A stretch of DNA of 39,694 nt from a virus: positions 1 through 39,694 of IMG/VR virus record IMGVR_UViG_3300047564_004285. One strand, 5' to 3'. Each line of letters begins with the position of its first letter. Position 1 is the stretch's first letter. This document shows positions 14,377-20,398 of the stretch, one piece after another. The notes under the pieces are model-generated. The model was given only the letters and a program-made list of their open reading frames with translations. It searched no databases and was not told the DNA's origin. Made by a program: the position numbers and the translations under genes.

Positions 14377-14555
14377 ATTATGAAGATTATGTTAGGAAGA
14401 CCATTGAGGAATTGAAGGGGTTTAATGCTCTCTATAAGGTTTATGCACCGTTTGGTCTTAAATCTAATGGGGATGACATAATAATCCGGGTCAATAAACT
14501 ATTGGAAACCCTAATTGAAAAGACACAAAACGATAATAGAGAAGATCCATTTTAA
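14373..14555 (+). CDS. Small hypothetical protein, 60 aa
   Basis: Coupled to the previous gene by ATGA. Helical, acidic, no motif recognised. Last gene of the + strand block before the gene-poor region. Confidence 0.65.
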   Translation: MNYEDYVRKTIEELKGFNALYKVYAPFGLKSNGDDIIIRVNKLLETLIEKTQNDNREDPF

Positions 14556-14696
14556 TTGGGAACTTCGGGTGGCCAAAAAAGACTATCCAAAATCTCAAAT
14601 ATTTGCGGGGCTAAATTATTTACTATCCCTAGAGTAATAACCTAGAGAGAAATAGATAAGATAGAGAGTAGATATAGATGGAACCTTTCCTTATTT

Positions 14697-14764
14697 TGAT
14701 TACTAGAGAAATACCCTCAAAATCATATTCTGATTACTAGAGGAAATAGCTGGAAATCATATTA
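14697..14764 (+). repeat. Two tandem 34-bp imperfect repeats
   Basis: Both units begin TGATTACTAGAG and end near AAATCATATT; the middle differs (ATACCCTCA versus ATAGCTGG). They lie within the presumed untranslated RNA upstream of the terminator at 14856. Confidence 0.65.
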
Positions 14765-14855
14765 ATAAGAGACGACATAAGCGTAATTTATCGTAATATA
14801 TATTCTAATTTAATGGGAGTACGGAAGTATTATCCTTATAGATAGGCATTAAAAG

Positions 14856-14897
14856 GGCTTAGGAGTAAGAGAAATCTTATTCTTAAGCCTTTTTTTT
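14856..14897 (+). terminator. Strong Rho-independent terminator
   Basis: A 15-bp stem starting GGCTTA and ending TAAGCC, GAAA loop, then eight T. It points rightward and closes the + strand block, about 300 nt after its last gene. Confidence 0.88.
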
Positions 14898-14997
14898 GTG
14901 CCCAAAAACCCGTTAATTTTAATAGAAAAGTTAATAAAAATATAGAAAAATGGTCTAATTTGGAGTAAAAAGCTTCCGTTTCTTTCTATTCTCTCTA

Positions 14998-15020
14998 GGG
15001 ATAATATAAAAGATTATCCC
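14998..15020. other. Hairpin GGGATAAT/ATTATCCC
   Basis: A perfect 8-bp stem with 7-nt loop, directly after CTCTCTA. It lies in the gene-poor region; its role is unknown. Confidence 0.5.
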
Positions 15021-15144
15021 GGCAGGTATTTAGAAGGATAAAAATAAGAGTAATCCGGGCTATGAGGGTATCTATTCTCTCTCTAGGGAGATTAAAAGCA
15101 TTCATAAGAAGAGAATCTAATATTTAGGCCTTACCCCGGAAAAA

Positions 15145-15279
15145 ATGCTGATTAATTTTATTCTTATTAAGTATTTGGGGGAGGAAATAAAGCGGAATTT
15201 TGCGGCTCAATTAATTGAGGCTATTGAGAGTAGATTAAACAAGACTATTAGGAAGAGATTACAACGGTGTAATTCGTAG
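15145..15279 (+). CDS. Possible 44-aa peptide
   Basis: MLINFILIKYLGEEIKRN then AAQLIEAIESRLNK and a basic end. The amphipathic pattern looks coding, but the ribosome binding site (CCGGAAAA) is weak. It may be real or the remnant of a longer gene. Confidence 0.35.
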   Translation: MLINFILIKYLGEEIKRNFAAQLIEAIESRLNKTIRKRLQRCNS

Positions 15280-15474
15280 AGATTAATTCAGGGTTTCAGT
15301 AAGTCTATTAGGTAGGGAATTCATTGAGAGAATACTGTAAGGAAACTATCAAGCCATACCCGAAAGGTTTGATCAAGGGAACCGGAAGTTTTTCGTTAAG
15401 GGAATATCGCCGGCTTTACCAGGATTAATCTTAATTTAAATACAATTAGAGAATCATATAGAGAGGAAGACAGA

Positions 15475-15624
15475 ATGAATTACGAAAATGTTAAACTTTT
15501 GAATAATCTTAATTTTAATTTAATTGGTGTGTTTAAGAAATGCATTTCTAAAGCAACACCAATCATAAAAAGAGAATGGTTAATCTATCCGTACATTCGG
15601 TTTTGGAAATGTATTAAATTTTAG
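15475..15624 (+). CDS. Small basic protein, 49 aa
   Basis: GAGAGGAAG precedes the ATG. Contains a hydrophobic middle (NFNLIGVFKKC) and an aromatic, basic C-terminus (REWLIYPYIRFWKCIKF). It is the last + strand gene before the array. Function unknown. Confidence 0.55.
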   Translation: MNYENVKLLNNLNFNLIGVFKKCISKATPIIKREWLIYPYIRFWKCIKF

Positions 15625-15646
15625 GTAAGAGTAGACACTAATATTA

Positions 15647-15683
15647 TTGGAGTGAAAAAATGCTTCAGCGTTTTTCACTCCAA
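15647..15683. repeat. Array hairpin H0, 37 nt
   Basis: Arms TTGGAGT/ACTCCAA, inner stem AAAAATGC/GCGTTTTT, loop TTCA. It lies at the distal end of the array, after the last gene. CCTTTTTATT follows on the + strand, so here it also serves as a + strand terminator for the 49-aa gene. Confidence 0.8.
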
Positions 15684-15740
15684 CCTTTTTATTAAATAAA
15701 AAATTTCCCTTATCTTTATTCTTCAACCTGATTTTAGGCA

Positions 15741-15775
15741 AAAAAAATAGCAGTAGGATTTCTCCTACTGCTATT
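15741..15775 (-). terminator. Terminator of array gene 1
   Basis: A 13-bp perfect stem AATAGCAGTAGGA/TCCTACTGCTATT with loop; read on the - strand it runs into eight T. Confidence 0.9.
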
Positions 15776-15811
15776 CTTTATTGTATAGTTAGCCTAAGAC
15801 TTAACGCCTAG

Positions 15812-16162
15812 TTAAGCCTTAACTCCACGCTTGGAGATAACCATATCTCCATCGTTTGTGTATTGGACAGTAATTGCGAAATCGTTTTTCTCAATTTCAA
15901 CAATTTGCTTAACGACAGAATTTGCGCGTGAGCGAAATTTTGCCTGAAGCTTTGTCTGTTCTGTTTCGGGCTTATTTGGATTAACGAAACCGTCATCCCA
16001 AATAAAAGCATTTTCATTACCTTCACCCTTCATCAATGCCATAAGAGCATCCTTCAGAGTATCATCAAAAAAAGCAGTTCTGCCTTTCTTAGATAATGAG
16101 CCTGACAAATCCGCAAGATTAACCTTACGAATTCCCTTCGCTTGTGTCTTTTCAGTAGCCAT
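15812..16162 (-). CDS. Array protein 1 (GIRKVNL family), 116 aa
   Basis: Carries the family signature: GIRKVNLADL at residues 10-19, GSLSKKGR at 21-28, then AFIWDD, and KFRSRANSV at 75-83 followed by the strand pair FAITVQYTNDGDMVIS. It aligns with array proteins 2 and 3 over its full length but is the most diverged, and its DNA is more AT-rich. Function unknown; the basic linker plus a small strand-rich domain would fit nucleic acid or protein binding. AAAGGAAACCACT before the ATG gives a ribosome binding site; the leader is about 66 nt and contains an AAATTCT/AGAATTT hairpin. Confidence 0.85.
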   Translation of the reverse strand: MATEKTQAKGIRKVNLADLSGSLSKKGRTAFFDDTLKDALMALMKGEGNENAFIWDDGFVNPNKPETEQTKLQAKFRSRANSVVKQIVEIEKNDFAITVQYTNDGDMVISKRGVKA

Positions 16163-16234
16163 AGTGGTTTCCTTTCCTAAATTCTTTATTTAGAATTTGT
16201 TTCAGTATTACTTCGGCTAACTACCAACAATTTA

Positions 16235-16268
16235 ACTATAACAAATGGGGCCAAAATGGGTACTAAAA
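16235..16268 (-). promoter_or_regulatory. Array promoter box P1 (leadered)
   Basis: 34-bp box read on the - strand as TTTTAGTACC at one end and TTGTTATAGT at the other. RNA would start near 16228, 66 nt before the gene 1 ATG. The middle (CATTTTGGCCCCATT) is the most diverged of the set. Confidence 0.8.
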
Positions 16269-16294
16269 GAATAATATTAAGGAAACCATTACGA

Positions 16295-16331
16295 CTGGCG
16301 TTAAAGTGAGCTGAAGCTTCTCTCACGCCAG
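16295..16331. repeat. Array hairpin H1a, 37 nt
   Basis: Arms CTGGCGT/ACGCCAG; inner GTGAG/CTCAC; GC-TGAA-GC apex. It stands about 26 nt upstream of promoter box P1. Confidence 0.85.
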
Positions 16332-16455
16332 CCATCTAAAGAGACTGATCCGGAAGTGCATTACCTAATACGATTAGAGAATTAATTTTATTTGTTTTAC
16401 CCGGATACGATTAGAGAATGAATACTAAACTTATGAGAAAAGTAACCCTGTCCGA
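16332..16455. other. Gene-less spacer between two array hairpins
   Basis: No gene and no promoter box in 124 nt. TACGATTAGAGAAT occurs twice (about 16368 and 16404), each after an A- or G-rich start. Elsewhere every pair of hairpins encloses one gene, so this may be the scar of a lost cassette. Confidence 0.5.
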
Positions 16456-16493
16456 CTGGCGTTCAAGGCGCTTCAGCGCCGACCAAACGCCAG
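16456..16493. repeat. Array hairpin H1b, 38 nt
   Basis: Arms CTGGCGT/ACGCCAG; inner GGCGC-TTCA-GCGCC. One nt longer than most copies. It follows terminator T2 and has no promoter box beside it. Confidence 0.82.
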
Positions 16494-16506
16494 CGTTCGG
16501 GACAAT

Positions 16507-16540
16507 AAAAAAGGGGCAGACACTTTCGTGCCTGCCCCTT
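16507..16540 (-). terminator. Terminator of array gene 2
   Basis: GGGGCAG/CTGCCCC with a further inner CAC/GTG pairing; on the - strand TTTTTT follows directly. Confidence 0.9.
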
Positions 16541-16562
16541 TGGGGTGGATTGGATTAGGTAT

Positions 16563-16916
16563 TTATTCGCCCTTGTAGACAGTGACAACCATTTCGTTGT
16601 CTGCTGTCCACTGGATACGAACCTTGTGGTCGCCTGTGCCGTCAAGCCCTGCGAACACGCTCGTAGCACGACTGCGCCACATGGCTTTGCTGGCATTGAC
16701 CTGCTTTTCAGTCTTACCTGAAACAACAGCGAGTTCCCATACGAACGACTCACCGTCATTCATAGCGTCTCGGAACGCCTGTGCCAACTCATCGTTACGG
16801 TAGCGTTCACGCCCCCGACTGGACAAGGAACCTTTCAGGTCATTGAGATTGACCTTACGGATACCTTTATTGGATTGCGCCTGCTTTTTATCGCTCGGCT
16901 TTGGATTGTTCTCCAT
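16563..16916 (-). CDS. Array protein 2 (GIRKVNL family), 117 aa
   Basis: Aligns residue for residue with array protein 3: NKGIRKVNLNDLKGSLS at 17-33, RGRERY, ELAQAFRD at 43-50, FVWELAVV at 58-65, KQVNASKAMWRSR at 71-83 and NEMVVTV near the end. Short N-terminal tail KPSDKKQAQ is shared with array protein 6. The ATG lies exactly 6 nt after the TATAGT box, so the mRNA should begin at the start codon (leaderless). Function unknown; no enzyme motif is seen. Confidence 0.88.
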   Translation of the reverse strand: MENNPKPSDKKQAQSNKGIRKVNLNDLKGSLSSRGRERYRNDELAQAFRDAMNDGESFVWELAVVSGKTEKQVNASKAMWRSRATSVFAGLDGTGDHKVRIQWTADNEMVVTVYKGE

Positions 16917-16922
16917 GCCTTT

Positions 16923-16956
16923 ACTATAACAAGTAAGTTAGAAATGGGTACTAAAA
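16923..16956 (-). promoter_or_regulatory. Array promoter box P2 (leaderless)
   Basis: On the - strand TTTTAGTACC...TTGTTATAGT, then six bases, then ATG. The TG one base before TATAGT is an extended -10. The upstream GTACCC does not match TTGACA. Confidence 0.88.
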
Positions 16957-16982
16957 ACAACATAAAAGGTGAGACAGGTCGA

Positions 16983-17019
16983 CTGGCGTTAAAAAAGCTT
17001 AAGCTTTTTGACACGCCAG
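16983..17019. repeat. Array hairpin H2, 37 nt
   Basis: Arms CTGGCGT/ACGCCAG; inner AAAAAGC-TTAA-GCTTTTT. Between terminator T3 and promoter P2. Confidence 0.88.
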
Positions 17020-17029
17020 CGCTCAGGGC

Positions 17030-17060
17030 AAAAAAAAACCCCGACCCATTTGGGTCGGGG
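17030..17060 (-). terminator. Terminator of array gene 3
   Basis: CCCCGACCC/GGGTCGGGG with a 4-nt loop and nine T on the - strand. AACCTTGCGGTT beside it (17061-17073) is a second small hairpin followed by T on the + strand. Confidence 0.92.
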
Positions 17061-17089
17061 AAACCTTGCGGTTTTTTCGGATAGGGGAA

Positions 17090-17446
17090 CTAGGCGGTCA
17101 CTTCTTTTGGAATGATGACCATCTCGTTTGCATCTGTCCAAGAGATGCTGATACCGACATTTTCGGGAGCGTTGAGCGAGGTGAACACGCTAACGGCACG
17201 AGAACGCCATTTTGCACGAGAGGCATTTAGTTGCTTCTCGTTCTTGCCCTCTACGACAGCGGTCTCCCATACGAATGGGGACTTGTCTACAAGCATCTCA
17301 CGGAGTGCTTGGGCAAGTTCGGGGTCGTGAAAACGCTCACGACCACGCTTGGAAAGTGAACCTTGCAAGTCTGCAAGATTTACCTTACGAATACCCTTGT
17401 TAGGGGTTGCCTCCGCATTATTGCGGTCAGCGGGCTTGTTTGCCAT
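17090..17446 (-). CDS. Array protein 3 (GIRKVNL family), 118 aa
   Basis: NKGIRKVNLADLQGSLSKRG at 17-36, ELAQALREML at 43-52, FVWETAVVEGK at 58-68, ASRAKWRSRAVSVF at 75-88, ISWTDANEMVII at 101-112. It is the closest relative of array protein 2. Start at 17446: the ATG follows TATAGT by six nt (AAGGGT), predicting a leaderless mRNA; the longer upstream frame only translates the promoter box. Function unknown. Confidence 0.88.
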   Translation of the reverse strand: MANKPADRNNAEATPNKGIRKVNLADLQGSLSKRGRERFHDPELAQALREMLVDKSPFVWETAVVEGKNEKQLNASRAKWRSRAVSVFTSLNAPENVGISISWTDANEMVIIPKEVTA

Positions 17447-17452
17447 ACCCTT

Positions 17453-17486
17453 ACTATAACAAGTAACTAAAAAATGGGTACTAAAA
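17453..17486 (-). promoter_or_regulatory. Array promoter box P3 (leaderless)
   Basis: Same 34-bp box. TATAGT at 17453-17458, then AAGGGT, then ATG. The AAGGG is too close to act as a ribosome binding site. Confidence 0.88.
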
Positions 17487-17511
17487 ACAACCAATGGCAT
17501 AAGCAGAGAGG

Positions 17512-17548
17512 CTGGTGTTTAAGATCGCTGAAGCAATCCACACACCAG
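17512..17548. repeat. Array hairpin H3, 37 nt
   Basis: Arms CTGGTGT/ACACCAG: both sides changed relative to CTGGCGT/ACGCCAG. Apex GC-TGAA-GC within GAT..GC/GC.ATC. Confidence 0.88.
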
Positions 17549-17555
17549 CTTCGGG

Positions 17556-17588
17556 GCAAAAGAAAAGGAGGGGTCTTACGACCCCTCC
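17556..17588 (-). terminator. Terminator of array gene 4
   Basis: GGAGGGGTC/GACCCCTCC, followed on the - strand by TTTTCTTTT. The stop codon TAA of gene 4 lies in the loop, so gene and terminator overlap. Confidence 0.88.
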
Positions 17589-17962
17589 GACTTCTTTACC
17601 GTCACTCTTGGGATAGTCTTGCTATTTCTAGCCCGTACCCAATACACGCTTACCTTCAGACCAACAATGCCAGCATTGTATGTAATGGAATTTCTGTTGT
17701 CTGCTTTATCTTTTGCGGAAGTGTGTTTGGCATGAGTGTTGTATTTGTTTGTCTCTTCAACAGCGAGTTCTGGGAAGTAGACAACATCGCCAACATTCAG
17801 ACCTTTGAGCCGTTCTTGGATAAGTTCAGCCTTCCATCTGTGAGGCTTGGACTCCGTTACCTTGACAGGTTCAGGCTCAGTATCCACATAGACAGCCTCA
17901 GATTTTGTCTTAGGCGGTTTGGGTGGAAACAATTCCTCAATGTTTACCTTACGAATACCCAT
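17576..17962 (-). CDS. Array protein 4 (GIRKVNL-type N-terminus), 128 aa
   Basis: Start at 17962 with AAAGGAACCC upstream; the longer frame would translate the promoter. It opens directly with MGIRKVNIEEL, then a proline/glutamate linker (PPKPPKTKSEAVYVDTEPEP), then a domain with VVYFPELAVEETN and LKVSVYWVRARN that looks like a distant version of the FVWETAVV and ISISWTDANE strands of proteins 2 and 3. So the same family with a different linker. The leader of about 39 nt contains GTTGAGA/TCTCAAC. Stop codon inside the terminator loop. Confidence 0.8.
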   Translation of the reverse strand: MGIRKVNIEELFPPKPPKTKSEAVYVDTEPEPVKVTESKPHRWKAELIQERLKGLNVGDVVYFPELAVEETNKYNTHAKHTSAKDKADNRNSITYNAGIVGLKVSVYWVRARNSKTIPRVTVKKSEGS

Positions 17963-18007
17963 AGGGTTCCTTTCGTTGGGTTGAGACGGGATTATCTCAA
18001 CAAGATT

Positions 18008-18041
18008 ACTATAACAAGTAAGATGAAAATGGGTACTAAAA
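18008..18041 (-). promoter_or_regulatory. Array promoter box P4 (leadered)
   Basis: 34-bp box with TATAGT at 18008-18013. RNA start near 18001, about 39 nt before the ATG. Confidence 0.86.
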
Positions 18042-18067
18042 GTAACTATAAGATATAAGCAGAGAAA

Positions 18068-18104
18068 CTGGTGTTTAAGTTCACTGAAGCTTACCACACA
18101 CCAG
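18068..18104. repeat. Array hairpin H4, 37 nt
   Basis: Arms CTGGTGT/ACACCAG; apex C-TGAA-G; inner stem weaker than in most copies. Confidence 0.85.
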
Positions 18105-18113
18105 CGCACAGGT

Positions 18114-18142
18114 AAAAAAAGAAGGGGTCTTTCGACCCCTTC
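18114..18142 (-). terminator. Terminator of array gene 5
   Basis: GAAGGGGTC-TTTC-GACCCCTTC, then seven T on the - strand. Confidence 0.92.
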
Positions 18143-18159
18143 TCCAAAAACAAATGTTT

Positions 18160-18576
18160 TTAGTCAATACCGTGTTCACGGCGGTTTCTTGCGACAACCT
18201 CTCTACTAAGTTCGTAGATTAGATTTAGAGTTGGTTGTGGAAGGTTCACTCTTGCTATCAAGTCACGCAACTCCGCAAGTGTGAGACAGTCTTTGATGGC
18301 TAGATAGATATCTTCCCATTTGTCAATTGTGGAGTTTTTAGTCACTACACAACGAATAATCATATTGTTGGTATCTGTCCAACCAATGACAAGCGACAAT
18401 GGATTTGTGTATGAGTATTCAGGCTTTTCTTGCATCTTACTGAAGATGTGTCTTGCCCGACCAGCCCATATTGCCTTTGCACCATTGCCTTCAGCATCAA
18501 ACCAATTGACAATAACGGTTTCATTATTGAAAGCACTATAAGACAGCGCTAACTCCAATTCTTGACCCCAATTCAT
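18160..18576 (-). CDS. Array protein 5, family core without the GIRKVNL tag, 138 aa
   Basis: Residues 5-75 follow the core of array proteins 2 and 3 (ELELALSY for ELAQALRE, KAIWAGRARHIFSKM for RAKWRSRAVSVFTSL, IGWTDTNNMIIR for ISWTDANEMVII), but the N-terminal GIRKVNL segment is absent. A helical extension of about 60 aa (WEDIYLAIKDCLTLAELRDL) follows. AGAAAGGTAAATA precedes the ATG. The leader holds the conserved GAACAAA-loop hairpin. Function unknown; the domain swap shows the array evolves by module exchange. Confidence 0.82.
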   Translation of the reverse strand: MNWGQELELALSYSAFNNETVIVNWFDAEGNGAKAIWAGRARHIFSKMQEKPEYSYTNPLSLVIGWTDTNNMIIRCVVTKNSTIDKWEDIYLAIKDCLTLAELRDLIARVNLPQPTLNLIYELSREVVARNRREHGID

Positions 18577-18582
18577 TATTTA

Positions 18583-18606
18583 CCTTTCTGTCCGTCATTT
18601 GTTCGG
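18583..18606 (-). promoter_or_regulatory. Leader hairpin L5 (GAACAAA loop)
   Basis: On the - strand GTCC, 12-nt loop CGAACAAATGAC, GGAC, then AGAAAGG, the ribosome binding site. One of four copies with the same loop start and different matching stems. Confidence 0.72.
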
Positions 18607-18623
18607 GACTTCCTGATGACTTC

Positions 18624-18657
18624 ACTATAACAAGTAAGTCTAAAATGGGTACTAAAA
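18624..18657 (-). promoter_or_regulatory. Array promoter box P5 (leadered)
   Basis: 34-bp box with TATAGT at 18624-18629; RNA start near 18617, 40 nt before the ATG. Confidence 0.87.
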
Positions 18658-18682
18658 GAGACTATGTATGCGAGCAGAGATG

Positions 18683-18719
18683 CTGGTGTTTAAGATTGCT
18701 GAAGCAATCCCTACACCAG
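18683..18719. repeat. Array hairpin H5, 37 nt
   Basis: Arms CTGGTGT/ACACCAG; inner GATTGC-TGAA-GCAATC, the most regular copy. Confidence 0.88.
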
Positions 18720-18730
18720 CGCACAGAGAC

Positions 18731-18763
18731 AAAAAAAGGGGCAGGGTCTTTCGACCCCGCCCC
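18731..18763 (-). terminator. Terminator of array gene 6
   Basis: GGGGCAGGGTC-TTTC-GACCCCGCCCC, one mismatch, then seven T on the - strand. Confidence 0.92.
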
Positions 18764-18786
18764 TGACGGATGATTGCAAACACAGC

Positions 18787-19020
18787 CTAGGCTGTGTAAT
18801 ATTCCTCGTAATGTGCTTCATACAACTCACGAATCTTGACCAACACGGTCTCATCGTGTGAGAATTCTGAGAGCACCTGAAGGAACAAGTCCCCCATGTC
18901 TCCGATTGAGAGGTTCTTCTCAACCGCCTCACGAAGTTGATGATACATCTTCGTTTCGGCTGTCATGTACTTGGGATTGTTCGCCTGCTTGCTATCGCTC
19001 GGCTTATGGTTGACTACCAT
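18787..19020 (-). CDS. Array protein 6, 77 aa
   Basis: The ATG at 19020 follows TATAGT by six nt, so it is leaderless; the longer frame translates the promoter. The N-terminal HKPSDSKQANN resembles the tail of array protein 2, after which the sequence differs: a helical acidic domain (YHQLREAVEKNLSIGDMG, then EFSHDETVLVKIRELYEAHY). No GIRKVNL segment. Function unknown. Confidence 0.82.
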   Translation of the reverse strand: MVVNHKPSDSKQANNPKYMTAETKMYHQLREAVEKNLSIGDMGDLFLQVLSEFSHDETVLVKIRELYEAHYEEYYTA

Positions 19021-19026
19021 ACCCTT

Positions 19027-19060
19027 ACTATAGCATATGGGATAAAAATGGGTACTAAAA
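19027..19060 (-). promoter_or_regulatory. Array promoter box P6 (leaderless)
   Basis: TATAGT at 19027-19032 then AAGGGT and ATG. The spacer differs slightly (CCATATGC in place of ACTTGT), so the TG extension is TGC. Confidence 0.85.
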
Positions 19061-19086
19061 ACTTTTTCCATATGAAGTGAGACAAG

Positions 19087-19124
19087 TTGGCGCTCAAGAA
19101 CGCTGAAGCATTCCCGATCACCAA
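19087..19124. repeat. Array hairpin H6, 38 nt, degenerate
   Basis: Arms TTGG/CCAA with mismatches beyond; GAACGC-TGAA-GCATTC apex kept. The weakest copy of the set. Confidence 0.7.
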
Positions 19125-19200
19125 CGATTCCGGGGCTGCGTTATGAGAAGAGAGAATATGTATTAAAGAACGGCAGTCGGCCCTACTGAACGGCATGGCG
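19125..19200. repeat. Extra segment shared with another junction (copy A)
   Basis: TATGAGAAG, AGAGAATAT, ATTAAA and GGCATGGCGTTAGA lie in order between hairpin H6 and terminator T7. The same blocks recur at 21277-21345 in the gene 10/11 junction. Not seen at other junctions, though TATGAGAAAAG also occurs in the gene-less spacer near 16430. Confidence 0.5.
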
Positions 19201-19205
19201 TTAGA

Positions 19206-19239
19206 CAAAAAGAAAGGGCAGGGTCTTGCGACCCTGCCC
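19206..19239 (-). terminator. Terminator of array gene 7
   Basis: GGGCAGGGTC-TTGC-GACCCTGCCC, perfect 10 bp, T-rich tail on the - strand. Confidence 0.92.
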
Positions 19240-19270
19240 AATCCCTGTCGGGTGACAACTGACTTACTTT

Positions 19271-19624
19271 CTAGCCTTGGAGGGCTTTCAGTTGTGTACG
19301 GCGTTCAGCGATTAGGTCAAGCGTCTGTTTCCAGTCGTTCTCCAATTGCTGAACATAGACGGTGTGCTTGGGGCTGATGTATTCAGCACCTACACCGTGA
19401 TGTGTGTTGTGTTGTTCTGCAACCTGCACCATTAGGTCATTGAGACGGTAATCAACCTCGGTGACTTTACCCAATGGGGTAGCCGTACCGCTGTCAATTG
19501 CCTCCAATTCGCTAAGGATTGGGCGCAGTTTGTTGAGTAGGCGTTGCATTGCATTAGCCTTGACCAACAATTGTGTCACCTCAGTTTGTAATTCTGAGGC
19601 GAATCGGTTGAGTGATTCTTTCAT
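19271..19624 (-). CDS. Array protein 7, coiled-coil protein, 117 aa
   Basis: Residues 1-45 form a heptad-like helix (SLNRFASELQTEVTQLLVKA, then RLLNKLRPILSELEAI), and a second helix closes the protein (QLENDWKQTLDLIAERRTQL). Between them EQHNTHHGVGAEY carries four histidines near 73-80. AAGGAGAACCTT precedes the ATG. Likely an oligomer; function unknown. Not related to the GIRKVNL family. Confidence 0.83.
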   Translation of the reverse strand: MKESLNRFASELQTEVTQLLVKANAMQRLLNKLRPILSELEAIDSGTATPLGKVTEVDYRLNDLMVQVAEQHNTHHGVGAEYISPKHTVYVQQLENDWKQTLDLIAERRTQLKALQG

Positions 19625-19661
19625 AAGGTTCTCCTTGTGTTAGGTATCACCCGACAACATA

Positions 19662-19695
19662 ACTATAACAAGTGAGGTGAAAATGGGTACTAAAA
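19662..19695 (-). promoter_or_regulatory. Array promoter box P7 (leadered)
   Basis: 34-bp box with TATAGT at 19662-19667, about 31 nt from RNA start to the ATG. Confidence 0.87.
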
Positions 19696-19721
19696 GAGAA
19701 TGTGCTATGTGAGCAGAGAGA

Positions 19722-19758
19722 CTGGCGTTCAAAGTTGCTGAAGCACTCCGAACCCCAG
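19722..19758. repeat. Array hairpin H7, 37 nt
   Basis: Arms CTGGCGT/ACCCCAG with one mismatch; apex TGC-TGAA-GCA. Confidence 0.82.
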
Positions 19759-19769
19759 CGAAACGAGAC

Positions 19770-19800
19770 AAAAAAAAAGAGGGGTCTTTCGACCCCTCTT
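19770..19800 (-). terminator. Terminator of array gene 8
   Basis: AAGAGGGGTC-TTTC-GACCCCTCTT, then nine T on the - strand. AACCCTTGCGGGTT next to it (19805-19818) is a small extra hairpin. Confidence 0.92.
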
Positions 19801-19818
19801 CCGAAACCCTTGCGGGTT

Positions 19819-20187
19819 TTATTTGACTTCGAGAAGAAGTTTTACTGCTTCTGAGAACACAACGCCCTCAATGAGAACTTCGTCTCCGTATTGTGCTTCG
19901 ATACTGCGAAGTACTGGGAGTAAGTCACTCTGAACAGTGAACACTACATCGAAGTAGTCACGCTTTGTTAGCGAGTTGTGCTTACCGTCAAGCAATGCGA
20001 GAAGTTTCTTTGACACATTGACGAACTGAGCCGTTATGTGTAGCGACTCGGCAACCAACTCTCCACGAGCAATGAACTCGGTGTACGCTGGAATGTACAC
20101 TTGGTGAAACTCATTCATACCGTCTACGAAGATAGCGATACGAGTCATATCGTTATCATCGCAACGGTCTAGAAGAAAGTCTTCCAT
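19819..20187 (-). CDS. Array protein 8, 122 aa
   Basis: Alpha/beta sequence (TRIAIFVDGMNEFHQVYIPA near 15-34; SDLLPVLRSIEAQYGDEVLI near 86-105). IAIFVDGMN has the look of a NYN-type nuclease strand but the remaining acidic residues are not evident, so I do not call it that. GGAAAGGTAAC precedes the ATG. Leader contains a GAACAAA-loop hairpin. Unrelated to the GIRKVNL family. Confidence 0.8.
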   Translation of the reverse strand: MEDFLLDRCDDNDMTRIAIFVDGMNEFHQVYIPAYTEFIARGELVAESLHITAQFVNVSKKLLALLDGKHNSLTKRDYFDVVFTVQSDLLPVLRSIEAQYGDEVLIEGVVFSEAVKLLLEVK

Positions 20188-20193
20188 TGTTAC

Positions 20194-20217
20194 CTTTCCG
20201 CCCTTCGTTTGTTCGGG
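20194..20217 (-). promoter_or_regulatory. Leader hairpin L8 (GAACAAA loop)
   Basis: On the - strand GCCC, loop CGAACAAACGAA, GGGC, then GGAAAGG. Stem differs on both sides from L5. Confidence 0.75.
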
Positions 20218-20234
20218 GCTTCCTGATAACTCTT

Positions 20235-20268
20235 ACTATAACAAGTGAGACTAAAATGGGTACTAAAA
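20235..20268 (-). promoter_or_regulatory. Array promoter box P8 (leadered)
   Basis: 34-bp box with TATAGT at 20235-20240. About 41 nt of leader. Confidence 0.87.
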
Positions 20269-20294
20269 GAAACCGTACCTTGTGAGTAGAGAGA

Positions 20295-20331
20295 TTGGCG
20301 TTTAAGATCGCTTAAGCTCTCCACACGCCAA
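20295..20331. repeat. Array hairpin H8, 37 nt
   Basis: Arms TTGGCGT/ACGCCAA, a matched change at the outermost pair; GC-TTAA-GC apex. Confidence 0.87.
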
Positions 20332-20349
20332 GCAACCGGTGCTTGGGCA

Positions 20350-20383
20350 AATAAAAAGAGCAGGGGTCTTGCGACCCCTGCTC
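20350..20383 (-). terminator. Terminator of array gene 9
   Basis: GAGCAGGGGTC-TTGC-GACCCCTGCTC, perfect 11 bp, T-rich tail on the - strand. Confidence 0.92.
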
Positions 20384-20398
20384 CGAATCGGATAAGGA

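Larger units (their letters stand above)
14556..15474 (+). other. Gene-poor region with repeats and hairpins
   Basis: Apart from one short frame (15145-15279) I see no convincing gene. It holds tandem repeats (14697-14764), a strong + strand terminator (14856-14897), a GGGATAAT/ATTATCCC hairpin (14998-15020), and CTCTCTAGGG-type motifs at about 14991 and 15078 with inverted copies near 14632-14650 (CCCTAGAG, CCTAGAGAG). A transcript ending at 14897 but with no gene inside suggests a noncoding RNA. A replication origin is possible but no iterons of standard form are seen. Confidence 0.5.

Noticed and set aside
19819-20187. NYN nuclease identity for array protein 8
   Set aside because: Only the IAIFVDGMN strand fits; other expected acidic residues are not evident.
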